DNA of 64,000 nucleotides from a bacterium (GTDB lineage: Bacteria > Margulisbacteria > Marinamargulisbacteria > UBA817 > JABISL01), in assembly GCA_018700055.1 (NCBI GenBank), contig JABISL010000035.1, positions 21,812 to 85,811 on the forward strand. Direction: 5' to 3'. A program made the translations under genes and the position numbers. A model generated the notes under the pieces. That model did not search any database and was not told where the DNA came from. It worked only from the letters and a program-made list of their open reading frames with translations. Each line of letters opens with the position of its first letter. Within the stretch, counting starts at the first letter, position 1. This document shows positions 37,844-46,687 of the stretch, in pieces.

Positions 37844-38689
37844 ATGACAACAACTACGAAAAAAACAAAAATTACAGCCAACTGGCAATCCGCAAAAGAC
37901 TATTCTGATATCAAATATGAAAAGTGGAATGGCATCGCCAAATTAACCATTAATAGACCTGAGGTTCGGAATGCGTTTCGACCGTTAACCGTTAAACAAC
38001 TCATGGAAGCCCTCCAAAATGCTCGCAACGATGACTCAATCGGTGTAATCATCCTTACAGGTGAAGGCGAAAAAGCATTTTGTTCTGGTGGCGATCAAAA
38101 GATTCGTGGCGATGATGGGTACAAAGACATGGAAGGTGGCACTCACCTAAATGTTCTCGACTTTCAACGCGACATCCGTACCTGCCCTAAGCCTATCGTC
38201 GCTATGGTAGCTGGATATGCAGTCGGCGGTGGACACGTTCTTCATATGGTTTGTGATCTCACTATCGCCGCTGACAATGCCATCTTTGGTCAAACGGGAC
38301 CTAAGGTAGGCTCGTTTGATGGCGGATATGGCGCTAGCTATATGGCTCGTATCGTTGGTCAGAAAAAGGCCCGTGAAATCTGGTTCTTATGTAGACAATA
38401 CAATGCACAGCAAGCCTTAGACATGGGACTTGTAAATACAGTTGTCCCCTACGCCGATTTAGAATCCGAAACAATCCAATGGGCTCAAGAAATGCTAGAA
38501 CACTCCCCTATAGCGATTCGCTGCCTTAAGGCTGCCTTAAACGCAGACTGTGATGGTCAAACAGGTCTCCAAGAACTCGCAGGTAACGCGACAATGCTCT
38601 ACTACATGAGTGAAGAAGGCCAAGAAGGCCGTAATGCGTTTGTTGAAAAACGAAAACCTGACTTCTCTAAGTATAAGTGGAAGGGTTAG
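37844..38689 (+). CDS. menB: 1,4-dihydroxy-2-naphthoyl-CoA synthase MenB
   Basis: 281 residues, crotonase fold. It has the oxyanion blocks [21 protein letters not shown] and [20 protein letters not shown], MenB-specific [21 protein letters not shown] and a C-terminal [11 protein letters not shown]. It cyclises OSB-CoA to DHNA-CoA in menaquinone synthesis. AGAGGTG Shine-Dalgarno. It is 31 nt after the nuclease gene and separate from menA-menE. Confidence 0.96.
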   Translation: MTTTTKKTKITANWQSAKDYSDIKYEKWNGIAKLTINRPEVRNAFRPLTVKQLMEALQNARNDDSIGVIILTGEGEKAFCSGGDQKIRGDDGYKDMEGGTHLNVLDFQRDIRTCPKPIVAMVAGYAVGGGHVLHMVCDLTIAADNAIFGQTGPKVGSFDGGYGASYMARIVGQKKAREIWFLCRQYNAQQALDMGLVNTVVPYADLESETIQWAQEMLEHSPIAIRCLKAALNADCDGQTGLQELAGNATMLYYMSEEGQEGRNAFVEKRKPDFSKYKWKG

Positions 38690-38776
38690 ACAATATATAA
38701 TTAAGTATTTACTTTAAGTGCACCTACAGCCCCGAACGTGATTCAGGTTAGCCTCAGCATTATTAAAGAACGTTAC

Positions 38777-39355
38777 TTAGATATCTTCCGCGGATTTTTT
38801 AGCTTCGGTTAAAGCATCTAGACGCATCTTTTCAATTTGCTTTAAGCGACGGTTAAGCGAGACTAAGAACACATCCACGTAATAGTCTTTGTCCTTAACA
38901 TATTTAGCAACGAAACGATGATATGGGTTAGATATAATCACGAAGTGCTTAAGGTGAATAATCCCTTTGCCTTCGTGCTCAGAGAACTGAACCACCATCG
39001 TCCCTGCAATAGGGACTTTTTTCTTTAATACCTTTATCTTCATTGTCTTAAGGTAATCTAAACTTGAAAACTCATATTTATTGTTACGACGACGTGAGAA
39101 GTATTCTTTCCAAGTCAAAAAACCTTTTTCGTTCTTGCCCAATACTTCGATCCGCTTAACACCTGAACGCCACTTAGGGTACTGTTCAATATCTCTGAGA
39201 ATCGTCCATAACTGTTTAGGCGTTGCATCATAAGCCTTACTCTTAGAGACCACAAATCGATCAGGAAGACGGGTCCCTACAGCGTAGGCAGCAACAAAAC
39301 CTAAGATAAAGCTCATCACAACTATAAATATAAAACGTAATATTAGTTTAACCAT
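38777..39355 (-). CDS. SRPBCC (START-like) protein with N-terminal membrane anchor
   Basis: About 192 residues from ATG 39355. One membrane helix (LILRFIFIVVMSFILGFVAAY) is followed by a SRPBCC domain with the family-like opening KAYDATPKQLWTILRDIEQYPKWRSGVKRIEVL. Such domains bind hydrophobic ligands. The tail is basic and probably coiled. CATAAT (39368-39363, minus strand) lies 7 nt before the ATG, and the longer frame to 39391 would enter the upstream spacer. Ligand unknown. Confidence 0.75.
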   Translation of the reverse strand: MVKLILRFIFIVVMSFILGFVAAYAVGTRLPDRFVVSKSKAYDATPKQLWTILRDIEQYPKWRSGVKRIEVLGKNEKGFLTWKEYFSRRRNNKYEFSSLDYLKTMKIKVLKKKVPIAGTMVVQFSEHEGKGIIHLKHFVIISNPYHRFVAKYVKDKDYYVDVFLVSLNRRLKQIEKMRLDALTEAKKSAEDI

Positions 39356-39397
39356 TTGTTTTATTATGACTGAGCCGCCACTCAAAAACAAACGCTA

Positions 39398-40930
39398 TTA
39401 CATAGATTCTGGAGCAGTGATTCCTAACAAGCCCAAACAGTCCTTAATACCAAGCTGAGTCCAGCGTAACAACTGAAGTCGTTTGGCCTGCACATCACCC
39501 TCTGATTTAAGAATCGGACAGTGATGATAAAACCCGTGAAACAACTTAGCCAAAGAGACTGAATAGGTAGCAATTCGATGAGATTGCATTTGGTTTGCAG
39601 ATTCATAGATTTCATCATATAGCTGCAATAATGATAACGATAAGGATCGCTCATAATCTTCCAGGCTCAAGTCATCAACAGACAATGTCCCCCCTGGACC
39701 TTCCGCTTTCTCAAGGATTCGGCACATCCGTGCATGAGCATATTGAACATAGTACACAGGGTTTTCAGAATTCTGCTGTGTCGCCAATTGAAGGTCAAAT
39801 TCCAAATGGGTATCCGCACTCTTTTGAATCATAAAGAATCGTAATGCATCCGCACCAATCTCATCCAAAACCTCTTCCAAAGTAATAATCTCACCCGTAC
39901 GTTTTGACATACGAACCTGTTCTCCATCACGGAATAACGTTACTAGCTGACCAATGATCACATCCAAAGAAGAGTCCGAGAGTGCCTTTACAGCCGCCTT
40001 CACACGATTAATATACCCATGATGATCAGCCCCCCAGATATCAACAAGTCTGGTATAGCCTCTATTAATCTTTGAGCTGTGATAGGCAATATCTACAGCA
40101 AAATATGTATATGCGCCATCTGCCTTCTTCAGTACACGATCCTTATCATCCCCATAGTCAGTCGACCGAAACCATAGCGCACCTTCAGACTCATAGCTAA
40201 GCCCCTTTTCACCCAAAAGGTCCAACATAGCATCTACAGCCCCAGATTTATGTAATGACAACTCAGAAAACCAATCATCAAATTGGACATCCATACGTCC
40301 AAGAACCTTTTTATGAGAGTCAATCATCGCTTGAACAGGATCTTCTACATCTGCCAGTTCATTAATATACGCACCATGATAGCCCCCTTCAGGAATAGCC
40401 TCACCTTTCTTAGAGGCTTCAACGCTCGCACGAAATAGTTTAATTTGATTCCCTGCATCATTAATATAGTTTTCGGTACTTACGTCACGACCCACCTTAA
40501 GTAATAAACGCCGTAAGACATCACCAATCACAGCCCAACGCCCATGACCAATATGGAGCGGCCCTGTGGGGTTTGCGCACACATATTCCATCAGTACTTT
40601 TTCAGAATGTTCAGGAAAGGTCACCCCATCATCAAACTGAGAGGCCAATCGACTCCAAATAAATTCAGAGGAAAGTTTCAAGTTTATAAATCCGCCTAAA
40701 GACGATGCCGTAATTCCCTTAGCTGACAACTTTTCATTGATCTCCTCTACTAATCCCTCAGCAATTTGGGGAGGAGCCTTGCGTAAATGCTTGGCTAATT
40801 GAAAACTACAGTTTGTAGCAAAATCGCCGTGCCCCGCCTGCTTTGGAACTTCTATAGAGACTTTAAATTCTTCTGGAAGTGTCGCACTAAGTGCGTCAGA
40901 GACTAACTCCGAAAGATATGGTTTGATCAC
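39398..40930 (-). CDS. argS: Arginyl-tRNA synthetase
   Basis: 510 residues, class Ia. It has an N-terminal Add1 domain, the HIGH motif NPTGPLHIGHGRWAVIGD, the KMSK-like FRDGEQVRMSKRTGEIITL and the C-terminal DALR anticodon domain. It charges tRNA-Arg. It is shorter than many ArgRS (about 550), consistent with the compact bacterial form. It overlaps the upstream SLH gene by 4 nt (ATGA). Confidence 0.96.
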   Translation of the reverse strand: MIKPYLSELVSDALSATLPEEFKVSIEVPKQAGHGDFATNCSFQLAKHLRKAPPQIAEGLVEEINEKLSAKGITASSLGGFINLKLSSEFIWSRLASQFDDGVTFPEHSEKVLMEYVCANPTGPLHIGHGRWAVIGDVLRRLLLKVGRDVSTENYINDAGNQIKLFRASVEASKKGEAIPEGGYHGAYINELADVEDPVQAMIDSHKKVLGRMDVQFDDWFSELSLHKSGAVDAMLDLLGEKGLSYESEGALWFRSTDYGDDKDRVLKKADGAYTYFAVDIAYHSSKINRGYTRLVDIWGADHHGYINRVKAAVKALSDSSLDVIIGQLVTLFRDGEQVRMSKRTGEIITLEEVLDEIGADALRFFMIQKSADTHLEFDLQLATQQNSENPVYYVQYAHARMCRILEKAEGPGGTLSVDDLSLEDYERSLSLSLLQLYDEIYESANQMQSHRIATYSVSLAKLFHGFYHHCPILKSEGDVQAKRLQLLRWTQLGIKDCLGLLGITAPESM

Positions 40931-42750
40931 CTAAAACGCTCAGAGATACGTCTATTTAGCTTAGGTAACTTCATCATCATCTTATAAAATTCAGCCTTAT
41001 TAACACGTGCTTTAGGTCTTAGTGATTTCGAATGGGTCAACAAATTATGATAATAAGACAATCGAATATCACCATTCGCCCAAGATGAATCGCTTAAGTC
41101 CTTAAATGGTAATCGAAGCTTAGCCAACTTATCCGCAGAAATCGACTCATAGTTCCCCACGTTCACTAATGTGGATATAAGTTGCACACGCGTAACAGGT
41201 TTTCCGGATTCGAATCGAGACGAGCGGATCCATCTCAATCCACCTGCATCAAACACGGCTTTAATATCCCGGTACTCTTTGTCTTTTTTTGAAACATCCT
41301 GATATACCAAGGGCGAATTATTTTTGTCTCGAAGATGCAATAGCTTGGCTATATCATGAACCATTTCACCACGAGTAATGATTCTCTTAGGACGAAATTT
41401 TTCCATTCGATCATCCAAAATTCGTGCAAATTTCATTTGAGCAGCGCCCTTCTGAAACCAATGCTTTTTCAGGTCTGAGTAAGACTCTAACGACCACACT
41501 TTAAATCGATCACGACGTTTATTAAACACTTCTAAATGAATGTCATTGCCACCATCTCTAAGGTCATGTTTGTAAGAGAATCGCCCCTTTAGGGTAGGTC
41601 TAACAGTTCGGCCATTCACTTTAAACTCTTGCGGTGGAAAAATGGATCCTTTTAGTGTTACTTCGGAACCAATGATGATTTCGCCGTCTTCAGGAAATGT
41701 CAAATTAAAGACCCTTTTAGCATAATCATTCTTCCGTTTTTGAATCGTATAATCGACCAACACATCTGAAACAGAACGCTTAAATTTGTCAGTTAATTCA
41801 AAACCCTTAGAAAAGTCAGCCGCGAGAGCCATCGAGGCTTTAACCGACTTATTTCGCTTGGCATAGTCAATAAACGTTAACTGCGACAAACGATACGTTT
41901 TATTAAATGCAGATGACTTAGGAATAAGTTTCTCTCTTAATGCGGCTCGAATGAACTTATACGTCCAATGCTGTGGGTGAACATCTTGAAAAGGAAGAGG
42001 CTGCCCCTCGTTCTTAAGTGGCAATCCATGCGCCTTAACCATAGATACTGCATATTCAAGTCGAGTTACAGATCGTTTAGGTCTAAAAAGGCCATTGGGG
42101 TATTCGCCCATAATATCTTTATTAGACACGTAAGAAATACTTGGCGCCGCCCAGTATTTTTTAGGAACATCTCGGAAAACACGCTTCTTCATTTTTTTAT
42201 GTTTCGCCCCATTTAGGTGTGAAATAAATACCGATAATTGATCTCGTTGCAAATAAGCCCCTAGATACTGAGGAACCTTTTTTGAATCTACAAACCCGGT
42301 ATTATAAAAATATAATTGATCCTTAGTAATTGCTTTGTTTACCCCTTTATTAGGCGGCGTCGCCAAGCGAATCACCTTTCGGACCACATGATGAACCTTA
42401 TAATCAGGTGTCAAAAAGGAAACCACCACGAGATGCTTCCCTAATTTAGGAACCTTATGACGATAATGGAACCGACCATCTTTGCGCACTTTGATTTGTT
42501 TTCCATTCACAAAAACTGCAGTTAAATAGCGATTAGTTCCCTTTATTAACAACCACGATTTATTGATAACCGTATTTTTCTTGGGATATCGTAAGGAAAC
42601 TTTTTTCTGAACTTCCCCACTTAATGATGATCGAAACTCACCAGGTTTTATTCGACTAGATTCATCAAAAGCATGTAATGGCCCGTGAAACAACAAAACA
42701 AATAATAATAGTAATAAACATGTAAAAGAGAGTCGTTTTAAATGATACAA
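40927..42750 (-). CDS. SLH-domain exported protein
   Basis: 607 residues starting at TTG 42750 (GGCGAGG upstream). It has a signal peptide (LSFTCLLLLLFVLLFHGPLHA). Two beta-rich repeat modules follow (around INKSWLLIKGTNRYLTAVFVNGKQ and EIIIGSEVTLKGSIFPPQEFKVNGR, bacterial Ig-like), alternating with SLH-like segments (FRDVPKKYWAAPSISYVSNKDIM, FRPKRSVTRLEYAVSMV, FRPKRIITRGEMVHDIAKLL). The two halves look like an internal duplication: Ig-like strand block, then SLH pair. SLH domains bind secondary cell-wall polymer or link the outer membrane to peptidoglycan in some diderms. Very basic. Translationally coupled to argS. Confidence 0.78.
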   Translation of the reverse strand: MYHLKRLSFTCLLLLLFVLLFHGPLHAFDESSRIKPGEFRSSLSGEVQKKVSLRYPKKNTVINKSWLLIKGTNRYLTAVFVNGKQIKVRKDGRFHYRHKVPKLGKHLVVVSFLTPDYKVHHVVRKVIRLATPPNKGVNKAITKDQLYFYNTGFVDSKKVPQYLGAYLQRDQLSVFISHLNGAKHKKMKKRVFRDVPKKYWAAPSISYVSNKDIMGEYPNGLFRPKRSVTRLEYAVSMVKAHGLPLKNEGQPLPFQDVHPQHWTYKFIRAALREKLIPKSSAFNKTYRLSQLTFIDYAKRNKSVKASMALAADFSKGFELTDKFKRSVSDVLVDYTIQKRKNDYAKRVFNLTFPEDGEIIIGSEVTLKGSIFPPQEFKVNGRTVRPTLKGRFSYKHDLRDGGNDIHLEVFNKRRDRFKVWSLESYSDLKKHWFQKGAAQMKFARILDDRMEKFRPKRIITRGEMVHDIAKLLHLRDKNNSPLVYQDVSKKDKEYRDIKAVFDAGGLRWIRSSRFESGKPVTRVQLISTLVNVGNYESISADKLAKLRLPFKDLSDSSWANGDIRLSYYHNLLTHSKSLRPKARVNKAEFYKMMMKLPKLNRRISERFR

Positions 42751-42940
42751 AGTAACCTCGCCCTTTGGTTCACATTATTCTGAGAGACAATAACAGAACT
42801 GTGAAAAATAATAGTAAAAAGTATAGCCTCATTTTAAGTGGAAAACTTAGGTTTTTCAATTACTGATGTTATTTACATCCAATAAATGGAGTATACCCAT
42901 AGTTTAGAGGATTAAAACAATGAATATAAATAAACTGCTA

Positions 42941-43546
42941 TTAACATTCAGGATGAGTCACACAATAACGCTCTCGCCATTTACCATCTCGATCATTACG
43001 TGGATCATATTGGTCTTCCGCAAAACACCACTACGGTCGCCATGGCTCTTGATTTATTCCATCTCTTCTATCCTGAATATTTTTATCACAAGCCTCAGAT
43101 CTCCTGAGTTGCGCCTCAGTCGCTCGGTTACTCCCAAAACGAGGCCCACTCAATATACTCGCGTCATATAGTCTCCGTTGCGCTATATCAGGCACCTCAT
43201 CAGTTTGAACACTAGGAAGAATTTTTGGTGTAACAGGCACACTGTCTTGTGATTCGGGAGTTGTTGTTTTTGAAAATATTTTTCTCAAAAAACTCTCGGA
43301 AAAATGAGTTTCTCCAAACAATTGAGGTCGAGTATCTACTGTCTCCGAAACTACTTCTGACCTATCAAATACCGGCCTCGTGTTTCCATACCTATCAAAT
43401 TTAACGTCTCTGATAACTGAACTATCTGAGTCGGGTCGAGTAACTTGAGAGACAACCAATTTTGGGTTTTTACCATCATTCTTATCAGCACTAGCTGTTA
43501 TAAGTAATCCCCCTACTGCCGCTGCTCTAAAAATTGATGTGATCAT
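42941..43546 (-). CDS. Orphan exported protein with in-frame amber codon near C-terminus
   Basis: From ATG 43546 (GGTGAGGG upstream) there is a signal-like segment (MITSIFRAAAVGGLLITASA), then a polar, Ser/Asp/Arg-rich chain with repeated TRP/DTRPQL pieces. It ends at TAG (43033-43031) after NQEPWRP. The same frame stays open for 29 more codons to TAA at 42941. That extension (WCFAEDQYDP, then NDRDGKWRER, ending THPEC) echoes the CDKNIQDRRDG...PWR block before the stop. The short form ends at 43031; the feature is drawn to the second stop. No family recognised. Confidence 0.5.
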
Positions 43547-43684
43547 CCCCACCCTCACCTGTAAATCTTCTTTTATATATCCATAGTAAACAATGGTGAT
43601 GAGATGGCTTATTTATCATAGAAGAAATTTATATCTATAAATGACTGAAATGAAAATGAGTCAGCTCGCAGCATTGTTTATAAA

Positions 43685-43760
<76 letters not shown>

Positions 43761-43838
43761 ATACCGAGATTAGGGAATATTAAAACATTATCGAGTGTGA
43801 GAAGCAAGACATATTCCATAAGGAAAGCTTCTTTTTGA

Positions 43839-43844
43839 TACAAT
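43839..43844 (+). promoter_or_regulatory. Extended -10 of msrB (leaderless start) ahead of an internal SD
   Basis: TGA-TACAAT (hexamer 43839-43844) lies 7 nt before ATG 43852. A separate AGGAGG at about 43883-43889 precedes an in-frame ATG at 43897, so a single transcript could use two start codons. Confidence 0.5.
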
Positions 43845-43851
43845 ACCTACT

Positions 43852-44364
43852 ATGTTACGTACAACGCTAATCATTTTAATTTTAGGAGGACATATTATGC
43901 CATCATCTGCCTGGAGCCCTGAATCCTTCCAAAAACCTATTGATAACACACTCAAACAAACACTCACAGCAACCCAATACAAGGTCACTCAAAAAGATGA
44001 CACAGAACGCCCATTCGAGAACGATTATTGGGACAATATAAAAGAAGGTATCTATGTGGATATTGTCTCCGGAGAACCATTATTTAGTTCTACCCATAAA
44101 TATAAATCGGGGACAGGATGGCCTAGCTTCACAGAAGCCCTTGAATCTAATAACGTTACCCAACATGTGGATCACAAACTATTTTCCAAAAGAACAGAGT
44201 TACGAAGCAAACATGCAGACTCTCATTTAGGTCATTTATTCCCAGACGGCCCCGCCCCTTCAGGTCTTCGGTATTGCATTAATTCTGCATCATTACTGTT
44301 CGTTCCAAAAACTAAAATGAACGACCTAGGATACGGTGACTACCTTTCTTTATTTGAAGAATAA
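43852..44364 (+). CDS. msrB: Peptide-methionine (R)-S-oxide reductase MsrB
   Basis: 170 residues from ATG 43852. MsrB domain with [11 protein letters not shown], the [27 protein letters not shown] core and the catalytic Cys in RYCINSAS. The structural zinc CxxC pairs of zinc-type MsrBs are not seen. It reduces methionine-R-sulfoxide in oxidised proteins. The 5' end encodes a hydrophobic [14 protein letters not shown] leader, then an in-frame ATG 43897 preceded by a strong AGGAGG. The long form could be exported and the short form cytosolic. Confidence 0.9.
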   Translation: MLRTTLIILILGGHIMPSSAWSPESFQKPIDNTLKQTLTATQYKVTQKDDTERPFENDYWDNIKEGIYVDIVSGEPLFSSTHKYKSGTGWPSFTEALESNNVTQHVDHKLFSKRTELRSKHADSHLGHLFPDGPAPSGLRYCINSASLLFVPKTKMNDLGYGDYLSLFEE

Positions 44365-44472
44365 CAATAAACCTTTCAGTTAAGAGCTTACTTAAAAAAC
44401 CTAAATTGTGATCATCTCAAAAAACATGTTGCCCCTACCCTATCTTTTCCGCTACAATAAATTCAACTTGAA

Positions 44473-44548
44473 GCCGGCGTAGCTCAGTTGGTAGAGCAAC
44501 GCACTTGTAATGCGTAGGTCGTCAGTTCGACTCTGTCCGCCGGCTCCA
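44473..44548 (+). tRNA. tRNA-Thr (UGU)
   Basis: 76 nt. Acceptor GCCGGCG pairs with CGCCGGC, the D-arm is GCTC...GAGC, the anticodon stem ACGCA/TGCGT encloses CTTGTAA (anticodon TGT), and CCA is encoded. The T-stem GTCAG/CTGTC has one U-U mismatch at its second pair, otherwise normal. Confidence 0.95.
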
Positions 44549-44648
44549 GTTAGATTAGATAGTGACGTGAAGTCACGTGATAATCGCTAAACCCTATTAG
44601 CTCGAATTTGCATCCCTCAGTAAACTGTTTTAATTCCCTTAGCTAAGT

Positions 44649-45077
44649 CTATTTAGGAGCCTCTTCACTCTTTGCAACGGATATCTCTAGTCCAGAAATA
44701 CTATTTGCTAAATCGGCTCCCGTTTCCACACACGACTTCCCAAAAACAAGAGACCCACCACTTAAAAGAGCCGTTTTGAATGCGAACCGAAAAACGCTTC
44801 TAGAGTCTGATTGAGATAAATGACTTGTCGTAGGTAAAAAATTTCCCAAAAGAAACATGCTTGCAAACCCACAAAGGGCTCCCGCCTGCACAGTTTTTCC
44901 AGCAATACTCGTCTCGGGGGATCTATATTCTAGCGCCTTATCAGGAGATACAGAGGTTATATTGACCTGATCACGCGAGATCGGAAATACTGGTTTTAGA
45001 GATGGTGGCCTATTAAAAAAATCTGATACGACTTTCAACTCTGATTTTCCTACAGAAAAACTTGTTCCTAAATACAT
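44649..45077 (-). CDS. Orphan small membrane-associated protein
   Basis: About 142 residues from ATG 45077, chosen because AGGAG lies 6 nt upstream; ATG 45083 is only one nt after it. The N-terminal half is polar, and the C-terminal half has two hydrophobic Gly/Ala-rich segments (VQAGALCGFASMFLLGNF and FRFAFKTALLSGGSLVFGK). It ends in an acidic and Lys-rich tail. No family recognised. It belongs to a set of lineage-looking orphans between 42.9 and 50.3 kb. Confidence 0.55.
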   Translation of the reverse strand: MYLGTSFSVGKSELKVVSDFFNRPPSLKPVFPISRDQVNITSVSPDKALEYRSPETSIAGKTVQAGALCGFASMFLLGNFLPTTSHLSQSDSRSVFRFAFKTALLSGGSLVFGKSCVETGADLANSISGLEISVAKSEEAPK

Positions 45078-45197
45078 ATGCATCTCCTAAAAAGTTACCA
45101 ATAAGAAGTGTAAGGTAAGAAGATTATATCATACGTAGTAAATTTTTGTTAAATTTACTAAATATTATTTAGCCAAAGGGCTTATTTAGACATCAAT

Positions 45198-45788
45198 CTA
45201 CAAAGTTACTGCTTGAACCAAACCCGTTTCGATTCGAAACATCCATCCATGTAGCTTAGGTGCTTTTCCGGACTCAACTGCCCTTAGATAGGGTCTCGAT
45301 TGAGCTATTTTCTGGAGTTGCGACTGAACATTAAGTTCCGATAAACGGTCCAATCGTTCTTCTTCGGTTGGCAACTCATCAATCACATCCTTATTCTTAA
45401 GATAAAGAGTGCGAATCGGAGCAATCCAATTTTTGACAGTCCCAGGTGCCTCATCTGTATACGCGGCCATTACCCCACCGCAGCCGTAATGCCCACAAAC
45501 GATGACATGAGGGACATTAAGCGCAGTTACCGCATACTCAAGTACCGACTGCCAGTTCAAATCGTCTAGCGAGGCTTGGTTCGCAATATTACGTTGAACA
45601 AACAACTCCCCCATACTTAAATCAAGAAATTCATTCGGTACCACACGGCTATCAGAGCAACCCAAAAAAAGGTACGGCGGTGATTGGCCTTCAGCATGAG
45701 CCTTAAATGTATTGTCGTCGCGGATTAATTGCTGACCTACCCACACCTTATTACGATCCAAAAGATCACTATATTTTGAAATACACAT
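45198..45788 (-). CDS. Beta-carbonic anhydrase
   Basis: 196 residues. The zinc ligands are in FLGCSDSRVVPNEF (Cys, Asp) and VCGHYGCGGVMAA (His, Cys). It interconverts CO2 and bicarbonate in the cytosol, supplying bicarbonate for carboxylations. TATAAT (45801-45796, minus strand) lies 7 nt before the ATG with no SD, so it is a leaderless candidate. Length is normal for the bacterial beta class. Confidence 0.93.
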   Translation of the reverse strand: MCISKYSDLLDRNKVWVGQQLIRDDNTFKAHAEGQSPPYLFLGCSDSRVVPNEFLDLSMGELFVQRNIANQASLDDLNWQSVLEYAVTALNVPHVIVCGHYGCGGVMAAYTDEAPGTVKNWIAPIRTLYLKNKDVIDELPTEEERLDRLSELNVQSQLQKIAQSRPYLRAVESGKAPKLHGWMFRIETGLVQAVTL

Positions 45789-45876
45789 GCAATAAATTAT
45801 ACACTGTCATTAAGGGGACAAACAATCCGCCCAAAATTAGTAAAGCCTGAACACTATTTAATCGATAAAAACTGTT

Positions 45877-46671
45877 ATGGAAAACCTAGACAAAGACAAT
45901 CTACTTGAATTAAAAACAAAAGAATTGGTTCCTTCGGATCAATTTGCTACATCATTCATGAATAAACTTGACGTTATGACACAAACCATAAAACTCTCCA
46001 TTATCATTCCCTGCTACAACGAAGAGCAAAATATCGATGCCATTCTTGAGAAAGTAAATGCTGTTGATTTTGGAAACACCGTCGAAACCGAGTTCATCAT
46101 TGTTGATGATGGGTCCTCAGACCGAACCCGACACTTACTCGAAACTAACCACAGCCATCACAAACTACTCTTTCATGGACGAAACCAAGGAAAAGGAATG
46201 GCTATTCGTACAGGAATCAAGCATGTCACTGGAGATTATGTAGTCATTCAAGATGCTGATATGGAATACAACCCTCAGAACATCAAATCAATACTTGATG
46301 TCATGATAGAGAACGATGCAGAAGTAGTCTACGGAAGTAGAACTCACAATAGAAAACATTGCGGCGCCTCTTTTTACTGGGGTGGACAGTTCCTAACTTG
46401 GCTTACCAACTTCTTGTATGGCTCAAGCATTACAGACGAACCCACTTGTTACAAAATGTTCAAGACAAACATCCTTATAGACACACCTCTAACATGCAAA
46501 CGATTCGAATTCTGTCCTGAGATCACCGCTAAAGTACTCAAAAAAGGCATTCATATCTTCGAAATCCCTATCGAATACTTTCCTCGCAGCAAATCTGAAG
46601 GAAAAAAAATCAACTGGGTCGATGGTGTAGAAGCCATTTGGACACTACTTAAGTTTCGGGTAATTAGCTAA
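45877..46671 (+). CDS. Glycosyltransferase family 2 (dolichyl/undecaprenyl-phosphate sugar synthase-like)
   Basis: 264 residues. A polar 38-residue N-terminal extension precedes the GT2 domain. LSIIIPCYNEEQNID opens the domain, followed by FIIVDDGSSDRT and the DXD-like VIQDADMEYNP. No clear C-terminal membrane helices are seen. The fold and motifs fit enzymes that move a sugar from a nucleotide donor to a polyprenyl phosphate. A GATAAA box (45864-45869) lies 7 nt before the ATG, a weak leaderless match. Internal ATGs near residues 28 and 34 are alternative starts. Confidence 0.82.
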   Translation: MENLDKDNLLELKTKELVPSDQFATSFMNKLDVMTQTIKLSIIIPCYNEEQNIDAILEKVNAVDFGNTVETEFIIVDDGSSDRTRHLLETNHSHHKLLFHGRNQGKGMAIRTGIKHVTGDYVVIQDADMEYNPQNIKSILDVMIENDAEVVYGSRTHNRKHCGASFYWGGQFLTWLTNFLYGSSITDEPTCYKMFKTNILIDTPLTCKRFEFCPEITAKVLKKGIHIFEIPIEYFPRSKSEGKKINWVDGVEAIWTLLKFRVIS

Positions 46672-46687
46672 GACGTTATTCACGGCG

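Noticed and set aside
42920..43171. Plus-strand frame of 83 codons with AGAGGA upstream
   Set aside because: It lies antisense over the orphan exported gene, and its hydrophobic run is explained by the opposite strand's acidic and Arg-rich codons.
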